Assembly: GCF_026013605.1 (NCBI RefSeq)
Contig: NZ_JAPDPJ010000015.1
Coordinates: 1 to 64,000, forward strand
DNA from: Plebeiibacterium sediminum
GTDB lineage: Bacteria; Bacteroidota; Bacteroidia; Bacteroidales; Marinilabiliaceae
Length of the DNA stretch: 64,000 nt
Direction of reading: 5' to 3'
In this document: one piece after another, positions 18,906 to 28,091 of the stretch
Position numbering within the stretch: position 1 is the first letter of the stretch
How the letters are laid out: every line of letters begins with the position of its first letter
Position numbers and translations under genes: made by a program
The notes under the pieces: model-generated
What the model saw: only the letters and a program-made list of their open reading frames with translations
Database searches by the model: none
What the model was told of the DNA's origin: nothing

Positions 18906-20354
18906 TTAATTATTCTTCCAGAATCCCGGAGCAAATAAAATCAATACGGAGAACAATTCTAAACGTCCCAGTAGCATTAAAACAGATAAAATCCATTTCC
19001 CTGCCTCAGGTATTGCATAGAAGTTATTCATTGGACCAACTACTCCCAATCCTGGACCAATACCACCCATTGAGGTAGCTACTGCTCCAAAAGCAGAATC
19101 CATATCTAAACCAACGATGGTCATTAACAAGGTTCCTACGCAAAAAATAGCCATATAAAGCACCAGGAATGCCAATACTTTATAAATCACTTCGTGCGAA
19201 ACCATATTTTTACCAATCTTTAATGGAATAACCGCATTGGGATGACTCATTCTTTTAAATTCAATCTTGATATTTTTAACCAATATCATATGTCGGAACA
19301 ACTTGATTCCTCCAGATGTACTTCCCACACAGGCTCCACTAAACATCAAACCAAAGATTACGAATGTAAGATATGGATGCCATGCTGTGTAATCGGCAGT
19401 AACAAATCCGGTACTCGTTATGGTACTTGTAACCTGAAACAACGCATCTCTGAATGATTTTTCGAATGTTTGATTGGTATGAAAAAACAAGGTTGTTCCG
19501 ATACAAAGCGAAACCACTAGAATTACACTTAAAAACACCTTAAACTCGGCATTCTTGGTCAGCTTTTTCCAATTGCCTTTCCATACAAAAAAGAACAAGG
19601 CAAAGTTAGTACCGGCAAAAATCATAAACACAATAATTACATATTGTATATATGGTGAGTATTCAGCAATACTTGCATTCTTTGTTGAAAATCCTCCTGA
19701 TGCAATTGTTCCAAAACTGTGACACAAGGCATCAAACAGAGGCATTCCTCCAAACATTAAAAAAGCAGTTTCTGAAAGTATTAACACTACATAAATACCC
19801 CACAAACTTTTTGCTGTTTTAGTAATTCGGGGATGAAGTTTATCATTTGTTACACCTGCTGCTTCGGCACTATAAAGCTGCATTCCACCAAATCCAAAAA
19901 ATGGTAAAATAGCAACTGCCAGTACAATAATTCCCATACCTCCAATAAGGTGTGTGATACTACGCCAAAACAAAATTCCATGTGGTAAAGCTTCTATGTC
20001 ATTAACTATAGAAGCTCCTGTAGTTGTGAATCCGGAAATTGTTTCAAAGAAAGCATCTGTAAAACCAGGAATTGTTCCACTAAATATATAAGGCAAACTA
20101 CCAAATATTGACATGACCACCCAAACAAGAGTTACAATAATAAAACTCTCTCTTTTCAGCATGTCTTTTTCCACCTTTCTGTTTAATGCCCAACACAATC
20201 CACCTACAGAAAAGGTAATTGCAAAGGATATTAACAAAGCTTCAACATCAAAATCTCCATAAAACAGAGATACCCCCGCACTCAAGAGCATAAAAAGGCT
20301 TTCAAACACCAATATTAACCCCAGCGTATTTAAAATAAACTTCTTATTCAACAT
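18906..20354 (-). CDS. trkH: TrkH-type potassium uptake channel subunit
   Basis: This 482-residue integral membrane K+ translocating subunit has the repeated membrane-pore-membrane layout of the Trk/Ktr/HKT family. Filter-like loops are visible at TTTGASIVNDIE, SFGTIASGGFSTKNAS, TSTITSTGFVTADY and TSMGGIGPGLGVVGP, each centred on the conserved Gly. SGACVGSTSGGIKLFR precedes the last repeat. TrkH normally needs the cytoplasmic NAD-binding TrkA for gating; no trkA is present in this window. The gene follows nhaD by 11 bases in one operon, which links Na+ extrusion with K+ uptake. Confidence 0.93.
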   Translation of the reverse strand: MLNKKFILNTLGLILVFESLFMLLSAGVSLFYGDFDVEALLISFAITFSVGGLCWALNRKVEKDMLKRESFIIVTLVWVVMSIFGSLPYIFSGTIPGFTDAFFETISGFTTTGASIVNDIEALPHGILFWRSITHLIGGMGIIVLAVAILPFFGFGGMQLYSAEAAGVTNDKLHPRITKTAKSLWGIYVVLILSETAFLMFGGMPLFDALCHSFGTIASGGFSTKNASIAEYSPYIQYVIIVFMIFAGTNFALFFFVWKGNWKKLTKNAEFKVFLSVILVVSLCIGTTLFFHTNQTFEKSFRDALFQVTSTITSTGFVTADYTAWHPYLTFVIFGLMFSGACVGSTSGGIKLFRHMILVKNIKIEFKRMSHPNAVIPLKIGKNMVSHEVIYKVLAFLVLYMAIFCVGTLLMTIVGLDMDSAFGAVATSMGGIGPGLGVVGPMNNFYAIPEAGKWILSVLMLLGRLELFSVLILFAPGFWKNN

Positions 20355-20365
20355 AAATTAATATG

Positions 20366-21742
20366 CTATATGATTATCGTTTGTAAATAAAAAATTGCAG
20401 CTCCTGCCAGATATCCTGCTAAAGCAATTAAACTTACTTTTTTCAGATACCACATAAAATCTATTTTTTCAAGTCCCATTGCAGCTACTCCTGCTGCAGA
20501 ACCAATTATTAAAATACTACCTCCCGTACCTGCACAATAGGCTAAAAACGACCAGAAATTTCCATCCTGAACAAAGTTAGCCATATAACCTGCAGCTCCT
20601 GTTCCGGCAATGTGATACATTCCCATAGAAGCAGCGACCAAAGGTACGTTATCTACTATAGAGGATACAATACCAATGATAATATTTATCACATAAATAT
20701 TTTTAACATGTTCATCAAGGAATGAAGCCATTAAATCGAGATGTCCTGCAGCCTGAAGTGCACCTACTGCACTTAAAATTCCTAAAAAGAACATTACCGT
20801 AGGAATATCTACTGATTTAATTACTGATGAAACATTTAAATGACGTTTATCTTCATGAGGTCTGTGACGTAAATATCTGTCGTTCATCACCCATAAAACG
20901 CCAAGACCCAACAACATGCCTAAATATGGTGGCAGGTGGGTAACAGTTTTAAACACCGGTACTGAAACCAAAGCCAGAATACCAATAATTAACATAAACA
21001 TCCTTTCTGATGGAGTGGTAAAATCTACAGTCTCTTCATCTGGCAATACAGGTCGTAAAACTTGCCCCTTTGTAAGTAGCGAAAAAAGATAAGTAGCTAC
21101 AATTACATTGACCAAACTAGGTAATATAACAGATGCAATAATATGACCAGCTGTTAACTGACTTCCGATCCACAACATAATAGTAGTAACATCACCAATT
21201 GGTGACCAGGCACCTCCTGCATTTGCAGAAACAACAACAACACTGGCAAAGATCCATCTGTTTTTTTGATCGGTTAACAACTTACGCAATACGGTAATGA
21301 TAACAATGGTGGTAGTTAGGTTATCCAATATGGCCGACATAAAGAAGGTCAGCAAACTAATAATCCAAAGCAAACGGGTTGCACTTGAGCTATTAATTTT
21401 ATTGGTGATGATTCTGAATCCCTGGTAACGGTCAACCAAATCAACAATAGTCATAGCACCCAATAAGAAAAATAAAATAGAGGATGTTTCCGCTAAATTA
21501 TCCAATAAAGCATGATGGGTGATAAACTCTTTTGCTTCAGCCAGACTACCCAATTCTTCTAAGTATTTTGTCCAGGCAGAACTAAAGCCCAGATTCAGTA
21601 TATCGGAACCTCCAAGGGCAAAAATGGCCCAAATGAGAGAACTCATCAATAGGGCTGTTGCTGCTTTATTAATATGGTTAACATGCTCAAACATGATAAA
21701 ACCATATCCCACAACAAAAAGGATTAGCATTAAATAAAACAT
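20366..21742 (-). CDS. nhaD: NhaD-type sodium/proton antiporter
   Basis: This 458-residue antiporter of the ion-transporter superfamily has about 12-13 membrane segments. NhaD hallmarks include AILDNLTTTIVIITVLRKLL, ASVVVVSANAGGAWSPIGDVTTIMLW and IVSSIVDNVPLVAASMGMY, with the charged and polar residues inside helices that carry Na+. The NhaD family exports Na+ (and Li+) in exchange for protons, mostly in marine and haloalkaliphilic bacteria. trkH follows directly. An 8-bp inverted repeat with a 2-bp spacer lies 32 bases upstream of the start (21774-21791). Confidence 0.93.
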   Translation of the reverse strand: MFYLMLILFVVGYGFIMFEHVNHINKAATALLMSSLIWAIFALGGSDILNLGFSSAWTKYLEELGSLAEAKEFITHHALLDNLAETSSILFFLLGAMTIVDLVDRYQGFRIITNKINSSSATRLLWIISLLTFFMSAILDNLTTTIVIITVLRKLLTDQKNRWIFASVVVVSANAGGAWSPIGDVTTIMLWIGSQLTAGHIIASVILPSLVNVIVATYLFSLLTKGQVLRPVLPDEETVDFTTPSERMFMLIIGILALVSVPVFKTVTHLPPYLGMLLGLGVLWVMNDRYLRHRPHEDKRHLNVSSVIKSVDIPTVMFFLGILSAVGALQAAGHLDLMASFLDEHVKNIYVINIIIGIVSSIVDNVPLVAASMGMYHIAGTGAAGYMANFVQDGNFWSFLAYCAGTGGSILIIGSAAGVAAMGLEKIDFMWYLKKVSLIALAGYLAGAAIFYLQTIII

Positions 21743-21773
21743 TGTGATACTTTTTTTAATATGTTAGTTATGT

Positions 21774-21791
21774 AAATAGAAAATTCTATTT
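21774..21791. promoter_or_regulatory. Inverted repeat upstream of nhaD
   Basis: AAATAGAA (21774-21781), spacer AA, TTCTATTT (21784-21791). It is a perfect 8-bp palindrome centred about 40 bases before the nhaD start, and could be an operator or a leader hairpin. Given the AT-rich context, chance is also possible. Confidence 0.35.
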
Positions 21792-21831
21792 TGCTTTACA
21801 CATTTTAAGTATAAAGTCCGCAGATAGTAGT

Positions 21832-22140
21832 TTATACTAATGAAAAATATAACGGGGGAGAAACATCTGCTTCAAATAAAATAAAACTGCTAAAGTTTTT
21901 GTTGAATGGGGATTCAAAACCAAAATCAAAAGTGATAGTTGGCTCATTCTTACATAAATCAAAATCAGCACACAAATAATCATCTTCTTCTAAGTCGGCA
22001 ACTATATGAAGAACTTTCGCACTACAATAAGCATGAGTACTTTGACGGCAAATTACCTGAACAACAGTTGTATTACACTCTAACACAATAAATATGTTCA
22101 GAAACAAAAAAGAAATAATAATGTAACCTAATCTGCCCAT
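21832..22140 (-). CDS. Small exported protein of unknown function
   Basis: A 102-residue protein with an N-terminal hydrophobic segment (GYIIISFLFLNIFIVLE) and five cysteines after the signal (CN, ICRQ, YCSA, LCAD, LCKN). It is rich in acidic and aromatic residues and ends in FILFEADVSPPLYFSLV. I do not recognise it. It lies 89 bases upstream of nhaD in the same direction. A weak hairpin (21808-21815 against 21831-21838) overlaps its stop codon. Cysteines in an exported protein may form disulfides or bind metal; that is inference. Confidence 0.5.
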   Translation of the reverse strand: MGRLGYIIISFLFLNIFIVLECNTTVVQVICRQSTHAYCSAKVLHIVADLEEDDYLCADFDLCKNEPTITFDFGFESPFNKNFSSFILFEADVSPPLYFSLV

Positions 22141-22381
22141 TTGAAATTTTGAATGCGCAAATGTACAGTTTATTATTATTCTGACAAGATTTAAGTGTAA
22201 TTTTATATGTTTTAAAACACTATTTTAAAATTTTTCACAGTAATATCTTTGTTCAACCACTAACCATTAATCCAGTCAATCAAAACAACATCAATACCTT
22301 ACAGAAAGTCAGTAAAATTAACAAATCGCAAACAAACATAATGGTATTTTGTTCGAAAGACTTGTAGACTGAAAGGTGATT

Positions 22382-22819
22382 CTACTTGGAATTCTCGATA
22401 TCAAAACTAACCATCCAATTAATTCCAAACTGATCTGTAAGCATACCAAAATACGATCCCCAGAATGTAGTATCCATTGGCATTACCACTTCTCCATCAA
22501 TCGATAGCATATCGAAATAGCGGTCGGCATCTTTTTTTGAATCCGCTTCTATTGAAATTGAAAAATTATTGCCCTGAACAAAATCATTTGACCATTCTCC
22601 TCCAACATCGCATCCCATCAAAACAGTTTCATCACTAATGGGTAGTGAAACATGCATAATTTTTTCAGCATCGCCCTCAGGTAATTTAGTTCCATTTTGA
22701 GGCGGCATATCCTTGAAACGGTTAATCATTGCAAATTCAACCTCAAATACATCTCTATAGTAATTGAAAGCATCCTCGCAATTACCATCAAAAGTCAAGT
22801 ACACATTGATAACAGGCAT
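22382..22819 (-). CDS. VOC-superfamily (PhnB/glyoxalase-like) protein
   Basis: This 145-residue cytoplasmic protein matches the PhnB-like branch of the vicinal-oxygen-chelate fold. It starts VINVYLTFDGNCEDAFNYYRDVF, has IMHVSLPISDETVLMGCD in the middle, and ends GSYFGMLTDQFGINWMVSF, the usual W-G-x-x-F-G-x-x-x-D-x-F-G-x-x-W pattern. The substrate is unknown; many members are annotated only by fold. It is monocistronic. Confidence 0.85.
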   Translation of the reverse strand: MPVINVYLTFDGNCEDAFNYYRDVFEVEFAMINRFKDMPPQNGTKLPEGDAEKIMHVSLPISDETVLMGCDVGGEWSNDFVQGNNFSISIEADSKKDADRYFDMLSIDGEVVMPMDTTFWGSYFGMLTDQFGINWMVSFDIENSK

Positions 22820-22877
22820 AACACATCTTTTAGTGGGTTTAACCTATTCAAGTTAAGAAAGATTTTGCAATGGGTAT

Positions 22878-22918
22878 AAAAAAAGTAAGGGAAGCTTTAT
22901 GCACAAAACCTCCCTTAC
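22878..22918 (-). terminator. Terminator after the 87-residue gene
   Basis: On the minus strand, GTAAGGGA (22918-22911) pairs with TCCCTTAC (22892-22885), followed by a seven-base T-run (complement of 22878-22884). It ends the leftward cluster from 29637 to 22939. Confidence 0.8.
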
Positions 22919-22938
22919 CATAACATTATAATTGTCTA

Positions 22939-23202
22939 TTATTCAACTTCTATCTCAAGGTCTGTGATGGATTCATCAAACACAAAATTTTCTTTATAAT
23001 TCACAAATTCATTTTCAAGCGATAAACAATACTCACCCGGCTCTTCGTATTCAAATTCGTAACCTGATTTTAAATCCAACTGAGAAACAATGTCAACCTT
23101 TTTAAAATCGCCTTCTATTGTTAATTTTATATTGGCTTTATTCGATATCTCTCCAATACTGGCCACATCATTAAACTCAACCCAAATTTTTATTTTATAC
23201 AT
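22939..23202 (-). CDS. Small acidic beta-rich protein, unknown
   Basis: An 87-residue protein without a signal peptide (MYKIKIWVEFNDVASIGE). It alternates beta-strand stretches (IKLTIEGDFKKVDIVSQLDL, GYEFEYEEPGEYCLSLENEF) and ends in an acidic tail. The layout suggests a small Ig-like or carboxypeptidase-regulatory-like sandwich, but I do not recognise a family. It is 79 bases downstream of the Lnt-like gene and has its own -7-like element at 23265-23272, so it may be co-transcribed or independent. Confidence 0.5.
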   Translation of the reverse strand: MYKIKIWVEFNDVASIGEISNKANIKLTIEGDFKKVDIVSQLDLKSGYEFEYEEPGEYCLSLENEFVNYKENFVFDESITDLEIEVE

Positions 23203-23264
23203 ACAGTCTCTTTTTTCATAAACTTTTCCAAATTACAGAAAAGTCTTTTATTGTTTTTTGGTTG

Positions 23265-23272
23265 CAAAAATA
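23265..23272 (-). promoter_or_regulatory. Putative -7 element for the 87-residue gene
   Basis: Read on the minus strand as TATTTTTG, an exact TAnnTTTG match followed by CA. It lies about 63 bases before the start at 23202. No TTG was found at the ideal upstream distance. Confidence 0.4.
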
Positions 23273-23281
23273 CACAATTGA

Positions 23282-24754
23282 TTAGATTATAAATCTAGAT
23301 GTAAAATTTACCATAATTACAAAAAACAACAATAATAAAATAAAAACTAAAACCGGATTACATCTTGATGTTAAATAATAAGTATCTTTTTTATTTAAAT
23401 AAAATACTGATTCTAATACATCATTCTTATTATAAACTTCATTTAACACATATCCTCGATTATCAATGATACAAGATAATCCACACCAAGAAGACCTTAC
23501 TAAATATTTATTAAAAATAATTGCATTACAAACTGATAATAATCTAGTCAAATTTTTATAGTGATAATTATTAAGAAATGGCTCTCGTGCAATTACAAAT
23601 AAAGCACCAACCTCATCTTTTAGTTTTTCCTTAAGATTTTGCTCAAAAAACGATTCATAACAAATTGATACATGGATTGAATCTGCATGCCAGGCAAATA
23701 TACTCTCATTATTATCAGGTGTAATATAAGTTTCTGAAAGATAATTTTTATAAACATCTAAATTCTTTATACCATCTAACATTTTAGGAATTTCTTCTCC
23801 CAGAGGAACCAATACATCCTTATACCTCGTTTTAACAACATCATCATTAATTAGTACAGCTAAAACTTGTTGCTTACCCCATGTTGTTAAATTAGCTCCA
23901 AGAATTGTTATAAGAGAATCTTTTTTATACTGAAGGTTATTATTTATTATTGACTCTATTATCTTATTATCTTCCGGATTTTCATTATTTAGATTGATAA
24001 CCAATTCTGGAAAAACATCATAGCAAACACCTTTTGTTATAATATCATTATTTGATTCTATGATTCTATCCTGAATTTGTTCTATTTTACAAACACTGCT
24101 GTAACTATGAATCTTTACTTTACGTGCCTCATTTGTTGGCATAGGAGTGTCTGAAATAATTAAGGATATAGTAATGGGTAGAAATATTACTGCAACAATT
24201 ATATATAAGTATCTAAATGATTTAAAGCCTTTTCGCATAACAACCCCAATCTCATATGTTATTAAAACGTTAACAACAATCACCCATAATGAACCTCCCA
24301 AGACTCCAGTATGATTATACCAATGTATAATTGAAGCATTATTTGCTAATAAAATACCTAAGTAACTAAATGGTGTTTTTAAAATCCATTGAGAAATAAA
24401 ATATTCCATCAAGATCCATAAACATATAAAATATACACGTTTAAATTTCAAATTAGATAGTAAAACAATAAATGGCAATAGCTCTAATACAGTAAAAACT
24501 CCAATTAAAACCGGGATATAGACTTTTACATCTTCAATATAAAAAGAATATAGAAACTGATAATTAAAAGCATTCCAAAGGATTAAAAATAGAATCGTCG
24601 CTAATAAAATTTTATAATTATTGATTTTTTCTTTATTATTAAAACAATATAATAATGGAACTAAGCTAATAAAAGATAAATAGTAAAGAGAATATGATGC
24701 ACAAACCATTAACCCAGAAACAACCCCCATTATAAGATATTGTTTCTCAATCAT
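23282..24754 (-). CDS. Apolipoprotein N-acyltransferase-like protein (Lnt family)
   Basis: I place the start at the ATG at 24754 (MIEKQYLIM), giving 490 residues; it overlaps the S41 gene by 8 bases. An upstream ATG would add 26 polar residues inside that gene. About six N-terminal membrane segments (8-200) include the Lnt-like SYLGILLANNASIIHWYNHTG. A nitrilase domain follows, with the catalytic triad in place: Glu250 in VFPELV, Lys312 in YKDVLVPLGEEIP (Glu320 eight residues on, as in E. coli Lnt), and Cys365 in SICYES. A C-terminal anchor helix lies at 467-485. Lnt adds the third acyl chain to lipoproteins. This copy sits in an operon of lipoprotein genes, not at a housekeeping locus, so it may be dedicated to them. 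That specificity is inference. Confidence 0.8.
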   Translation of the reverse strand: MIEKQYLIMGVVSGLMVCASYSLYYLSFISLVPLLYCFNNKEKINNYKILLATILFLILWNAFNYQFLYSFYIEDVKVYIPVLIGVFTVLELLPFIVLLSNLKFKRVYFICLWILMEYFISQWILKTPFSYLGILLANNASIIHWYNHTGVLGGSLWVIVVNVLITYEIGVVMRKGFKSFRYLYIIVAVIFLPITISLIISDTPMPTNEARKVKIHSYSSVCKIEQIQDRIIESNNDIITKGVCYDVFPELVINLNNENPEDNKIIESIINNNLQYKKDSLITILGANLTTWGKQQVLAVLINDDVVKTRYKDVLVPLGEEIPKMLDGIKNLDVYKNYLSETYITPDNNESIFAWHADSIHVSICYESFFEQNLKEKLKDEVGALFVIAREPFLNNYHYKNLTRLLSVCNAIIFNKYLVRSSWCGLSCIIDNRGYVLNEVYNKNDVLESVFYLNKKDTYYLTSRCNPVLVFILLLLFFVIMVNFTSRFII

Positions 24755-25763
24755 TTCTTTGCAATACCTCAAGCGCTTTCTCCAATTGTGGATCAATACC
24801 TGTTTCTCTATGTTCATTTTCCCAAAAATCATTATTTCTTATAACTTCAACATCCGGATTAATTCCATCTTCAATCGTCTGTCCTTCCAAATTATAAATT
24901 TTTGTAAACGTATAAGTAAGTCCCCAACCATTTGGTAAATATACCGAGTTTATAGTTCCTCCTCCGCCTCCTGTTTTTTGACCCACAAAAGTACTATTAG
25001 TTAAATCTTTCAATACCGATGCCATAAAATTACCCATACTATAAGTATTATCATTAATTAAAACAACTTTAGGTATTGAATTTGATATGATACCTTTTCC
25101 ATTTAAAACCACTGAGAACTTTCGAGTAAAATCCTGCCGATTAATCCCATTACGATACTGCTCATAATAAGCAATCCTTGTAGCATCTATAAAAATATCC
25201 AACAACTCCAAGCCTGTTGTATATCCACCTATGCAATCTCTTAAATCTAATACAAAACCATTTTCGTAATTATAATCACTCAACGGCAAACTGCTACCTG
25301 ATATTCCTTTGAAATTATTCAATACTCTTAGATAAGCAATTTTATTAGGTAATTGACCTAAATGAAGACTGTCATATTCCTTTAAATTAGTTAAATAATA
25401 AAAACCATAAACCATCCCAAAACTAATTTCAGGAACTTCTAATTCTGATTCATAACTAATTCCATAATCATTGTTAATACTTATCCTAACATGCCGATCA
25501 TGAAATAGATCAATAATTTCTTGGTATAATTTTTTAGCTTCCTGATCACTTGTAACTTTTTCAAACTTGGTATAATAATTTTCATATACTGCATCCCAGT
25601 CTACACTTTTCTCCTTAAAAAAAACGTAGCGTTCATTAAGAATATCCCAAAATGATTGAAATGTATTTAAATAGCCTTCTTCTTCATTAAAAAGATTATC
25701 GGTACATGAATAAGTTATTACCATAAATAGCAATACTACTATTATATCTTTCAGTTTTATCAT
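24747..25763 (-). CDS. S41-family serine protease lipoprotein
   Basis: A 338-residue protein with lipobox Cys20 (VITYSC), anchored to a membrane. An N-terminal helical cap (FWDILNERYVFFKEKSVDWDAVYENYY) is typical of tricorn-core/S41 proteases. His91 in LFHDRHVRI and Ser242 in NDNTYSMGNFMAS occupy the positions of the tricorn-type catalytic His and Ser. GQKTGGGGG and EDGINPDVEV complete the family core. No PDZ domain is evident, so it is shorter than CtpA. It is 6 bases downstream of the outer-membrane-like gene and overlaps the Lnt-like gene by 8 bases (ATGATTGA), so it is translationally coupled. Likely job: trimming or processing envelope proteins. Confidence 0.82.
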   Translation of the reverse strand: MIKLKDIIVVLLFMVITYSCTDNLFNEEEGYLNTFQSFWDILNERYVFFKEKSVDWDAVYENYYTKFEKVTSDQEAKKLYQEIIDLFHDRHVRISINNDYGISYESELEVPEISFGMVYGFYYLTNLKEYDSLHLGQLPNKIAYLRVLNNFKGISGSSLPLSDYNYENGFVLDLRDCIGGYTTGLELLDIFIDATRIAYYEQYRNGINRQDFTRKFSVVLNGKGIISNSIPKVVLINDNTYSMGNFMASVLKDLTNSTFVGQKTGGGGGTINSVYLPNGWGLTYTFTKIYNLEGQTIEDGINPDVEVIRNNDFWENEHRETGIDPQLEKALEVLQRND

Positions 25764-25769
25764 TTTATC

Positions 25770-26588
25770 CTAAAATCTAATACCTATTCCAAATTGATGC
25801 TGCATATATTTCTGATTTTCGATACCTTTTGAATAAGTATGATTTTTATATCTGTATAAAAAACAAACATTCATTTGGTTTATAGGTACTACAACTTTTA
25901 ATTCGTAATCAATTTGAATTAATCTACCAATAAAAACTAAATCATTGGGATGTAAATAATATGAAACTGAAGGTTTGACATTGTTTGATTTATATGGAGC
26001 TTCAGGAAAATATCCTCCTCCAACAAATGGAACACAAACAAAATTTTCTATAACAATATCTTTTAATTTAGTCTGATTTCTTAATGTAAAATCAATCCCG
26101 GTAGTCCATCTGCCAAAAACATCTGCACCTAATAAACCATTATCGTTATTAACCTTTTCAGAGACTACATACTCGGCTTCTGATTCCAGTAAACCTCCAA
26201 TGTAAAATTGATTTACATAACAATGCGATTGATTAAAAATTTCCCATTCATTACCAACTCCGCACTTTCCTCCGTAAAATACATACATATTCTGACTTCC
26301 ATAAACATTTACATTACGATTTAATCCCCCAGTATTAAAATCAATAAGCAAATAACTCCTATGATTATTATGGTTATCATTTTTGGCTATAGAATATTGT
26401 AAACCAATGACTCTACCTTTAACCCCGTTAGGAATAGTCTGTTTATTGTTATATGCAACACAACCCAGCTTAAAACTCAATTCATGGGTAATTTCATGAT
26501 GCTGCCCATAAACAAACAACTGAGCACATAACAATAATAATTGTGTAATAATTATTTTTCTCAATGAAATCAGAATAAAACTCGTCAT
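25770..26588 (-). CDS. Probable outer-membrane beta-barrel protein, unknown
   Basis: 272 residues with a Sec signal (KIIITQLLLLCAQLFVYGQ) and no lipobox. The mature part alternates polar and hydrophobic residues with many aromatics (RSYLLIDFNTGG, NMYVFYGGKCGVGNEW, KPSVSYYLHPNDLVFIGRLIQIDYELKVV) and ends HQFGIGIRF, with the terminal Phe of outer-membrane barrels. I do not recognise a family. It lies 37 bases after a lipoprotein gene and 6 bases before the S41 gene, so it is part of the same transcript. Confidence 0.6.
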   Translation of the reverse strand: MTSFILISLRKIIITQLLLLCAQLFVYGQHHEITHELSFKLGCVAYNNKQTIPNGVKGRVIGLQYSIAKNDNHNNHRSYLLIDFNTGGLNRNVNVYGSQNMYVFYGGKCGVGNEWEIFNQSHCYVNQFYIGGLLESEAEYVVSEKVNNDNGLLGADVFGRWTTGIDFTLRNQTKLKDIVIENFVCVPFVGGGYFPEAPYKSNNVKPSVSYYLHPNDLVFIGRLIQIDYELKVVVPINQMNVCFLYRYKNHTYSKGIENQKYMQHQFGIGIRF

Positions 26589-26625
26589 AGCTAAGAAGCT
26601 ATGACAAGCTTAAAAACATTCTTAA

Positions 26626-27471
26626 TTAATTATTAATCTCTTTTACTAAAACCATAGGTAAAATGGCATGACTCTCACCAAATACTCTATAACTAGTACT
26701 ATCAAGTTCTGCTATTTCAATATTTCCCCTCAGTAATGTTACATAAGCCAAAGCTTTATTAGGGATATTATCAAATAACTTACTATTCAACACTACTTCT
26801 CCATCATCCTCTTTAATAACATCAATATTCCTTACATAAGTAGCTTCATCTTCATCCTCAGAAAGAACAGTTCCAAGCCATTCAACAATTACAACCAAAC
26901 CATTTTCGTTATTAATATCTGCATTCCACTTTAGAATAAAATTATCGTAATAACAATATGGATATAACTCTTGTGCTGTTTCGATAGGGGGTGATAATAT
27001 TTCAACTAACTCAGGAACATACATTTCTATTGCCACTGTATCTACTGAAGAAGCACTCTTTAATTTACTATTTGAGCTTAATATAAATTTCACATCCTGA
27101 CCATACCAACTATTAAATAAATCATGTCCCTTGGTAATTGGCGCACTCTTTAAATTACTAACCCCTGCTAAAACATCGTGATTATTTGCTGTAAAAGCAA
27201 TTTGTTTAGTACTCTTCAAACCATTTTCTTGTTCTACAAAAATTGGAACTAGTTCCTCATCAGATAAAGAATTCTGTTTTACAGAAGAATACCCAGCCAA
27301 ATAACTATCATTATTAAAGTAATTACTATAAACAGAAGGTTCCGTTGCCAAAACACACTCTTTCACCTCATTATCAATTACATTTGAAACGCCTTGTTCG
27401 CTATTTTGTTTTTCTTTTTCACAAGAAAATAAGATAATTGCGAGTATTACCAATATATATATATTCTTCAT
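26626..27471 (-). CDS. Lipoprotein of unknown function
   Basis: 281 residues with lipobox Cys17 (IILFSCEKEK); the acidic or polar residues that follow are typical of exported Bacteroidota lipoproteins. The body has no family I recognise. The N-terminal third is Ser/Asn-rich and low in structure; the C-terminal half reads as an Ig-like beta domain (FILKWNADINNENGLVVIVEWLG, NKALAYVTLLRGNIEIAEL). The start ATG overlaps the stop TAA of the upstream lipoprotein gene by one base (shared base 27471). Confidence 0.55.
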   Translation of the reverse strand: MKNIYILVILAIILFSCEKEKQNSEQGVSNVIDNEVKECVLATEPSVYSNYFNNDSYLAGYSSVKQNSLSDEELVPIFVEQENGLKSTKQIAFTANNHDVLAGVSNLKSAPITKGHDLFNSWYGQDVKFILSSNSKLKSASSVDTVAIEMYVPELVEILSPPIETAQELYPYCYYDNFILKWNADINNENGLVVIVEWLGTVLSEDEDEATYVRNIDVIKEDDGEVVLNSKLFDNIPNKALAYVTLLRGNIEIAELDSTSYRVFGESHAILPMVLVKEINN

Positions 27472-28091
27472 TACAAAATTGCTTTTAAATATTTACCATC
27501 TTTATACATTAAAACTGGCTTTGGTTTTATTATGCCCCCGTGATATCCATTTGATACCTTTTTATAAACCCCCTGGATAACTCCACTTTGTGGTGAATCC
27601 AACTGATTTGCCATACTTGATTTTGTCCACACAACATAACCTTCTCCCCCATTCCTATCTGCATGTAATCCACTTTTTATTTCAACCTTAACTTCAAATT
27701 CTTTTTTAGAATTCTTAGGAGTATAAATATTATTTATACTCCAGGTCCCAAGATCACTATGATTTGATTTTGTATAAGAAGTAGTTTTACTAGTTGTTCC
27801 TGAGCATCCATTAGCTTTTACTACAACTTTAATTATTGATTTTGTTTGTTCATAATGTCCTCCAAAAATATCCAATAAAGAAGCAATATATTCACTATTG
27901 GGATACACCGATGAATAAGTTAGCAAATCAGAGATATTTTCTGGATGTTTTAATTCTATATATTGATAATGGATATCATCATTTTTATTCCACCTACATT
28001 CTGGTGATTTTTGTGGTGTTCCAATGCCTTTGTCCTTACAACTACATAACATCAGTATAAACATGCTATAAAGCAAGATTTTTTTAATCAT
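27471..28091 (-). CDS. Lipoprotein of unknown function
   Basis: 206 residues with a lipoprotein signal (LLYSMFILMLCSCKDK, Cys at 16 and 18). The mature part is basic and Ser/Thr-rich (NGCSGTTSKTTSYTKSNHS) and ends PVLMYKDGKYLKAIL. No family is recognised. It is the first gene of the tightly packed block that continues to the Lnt-like gene, and is preceded by a 178-base gap with two hairpins. Its stop overlaps the next start by one base. Confidence 0.55.
   Translation of the reverse strand: MIKKILLYSMFILMLCSCKDKGIGTPQKSPECRWNKNDDIHYQYIELKHPENISDLLTYSSVYPNSEYIASLLDIFGGHYEQTKSIIKVVVKANGCSGTTSKTTSYTKSNHSDLGTWSINNIYTPKNSKKEFEVKVEIKSGLHADRNGGEGYVVWTKSSMANQLDSPQSGVIQGVYKKVSNGYHGGIIKPKPVLMYKDGKYLKAIL

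Noticed and set aside
22244-22251. Perfect TATCTTTG -7 element on the plus strand
   Set aside because: No rightward gene or recognisable RNA follows before 31033; the genes here run leftward. Kept only as a possible small RNA start without support.
24755-24832. Upstream ATG at 24832 as the start of the Lnt-like gene
   Set aside because: It would add 26 polar residues overlapping the S41 gene by 86 bases; the ATG at 24754 begins right before the first membrane helix and gives a typical short coupling overlap.
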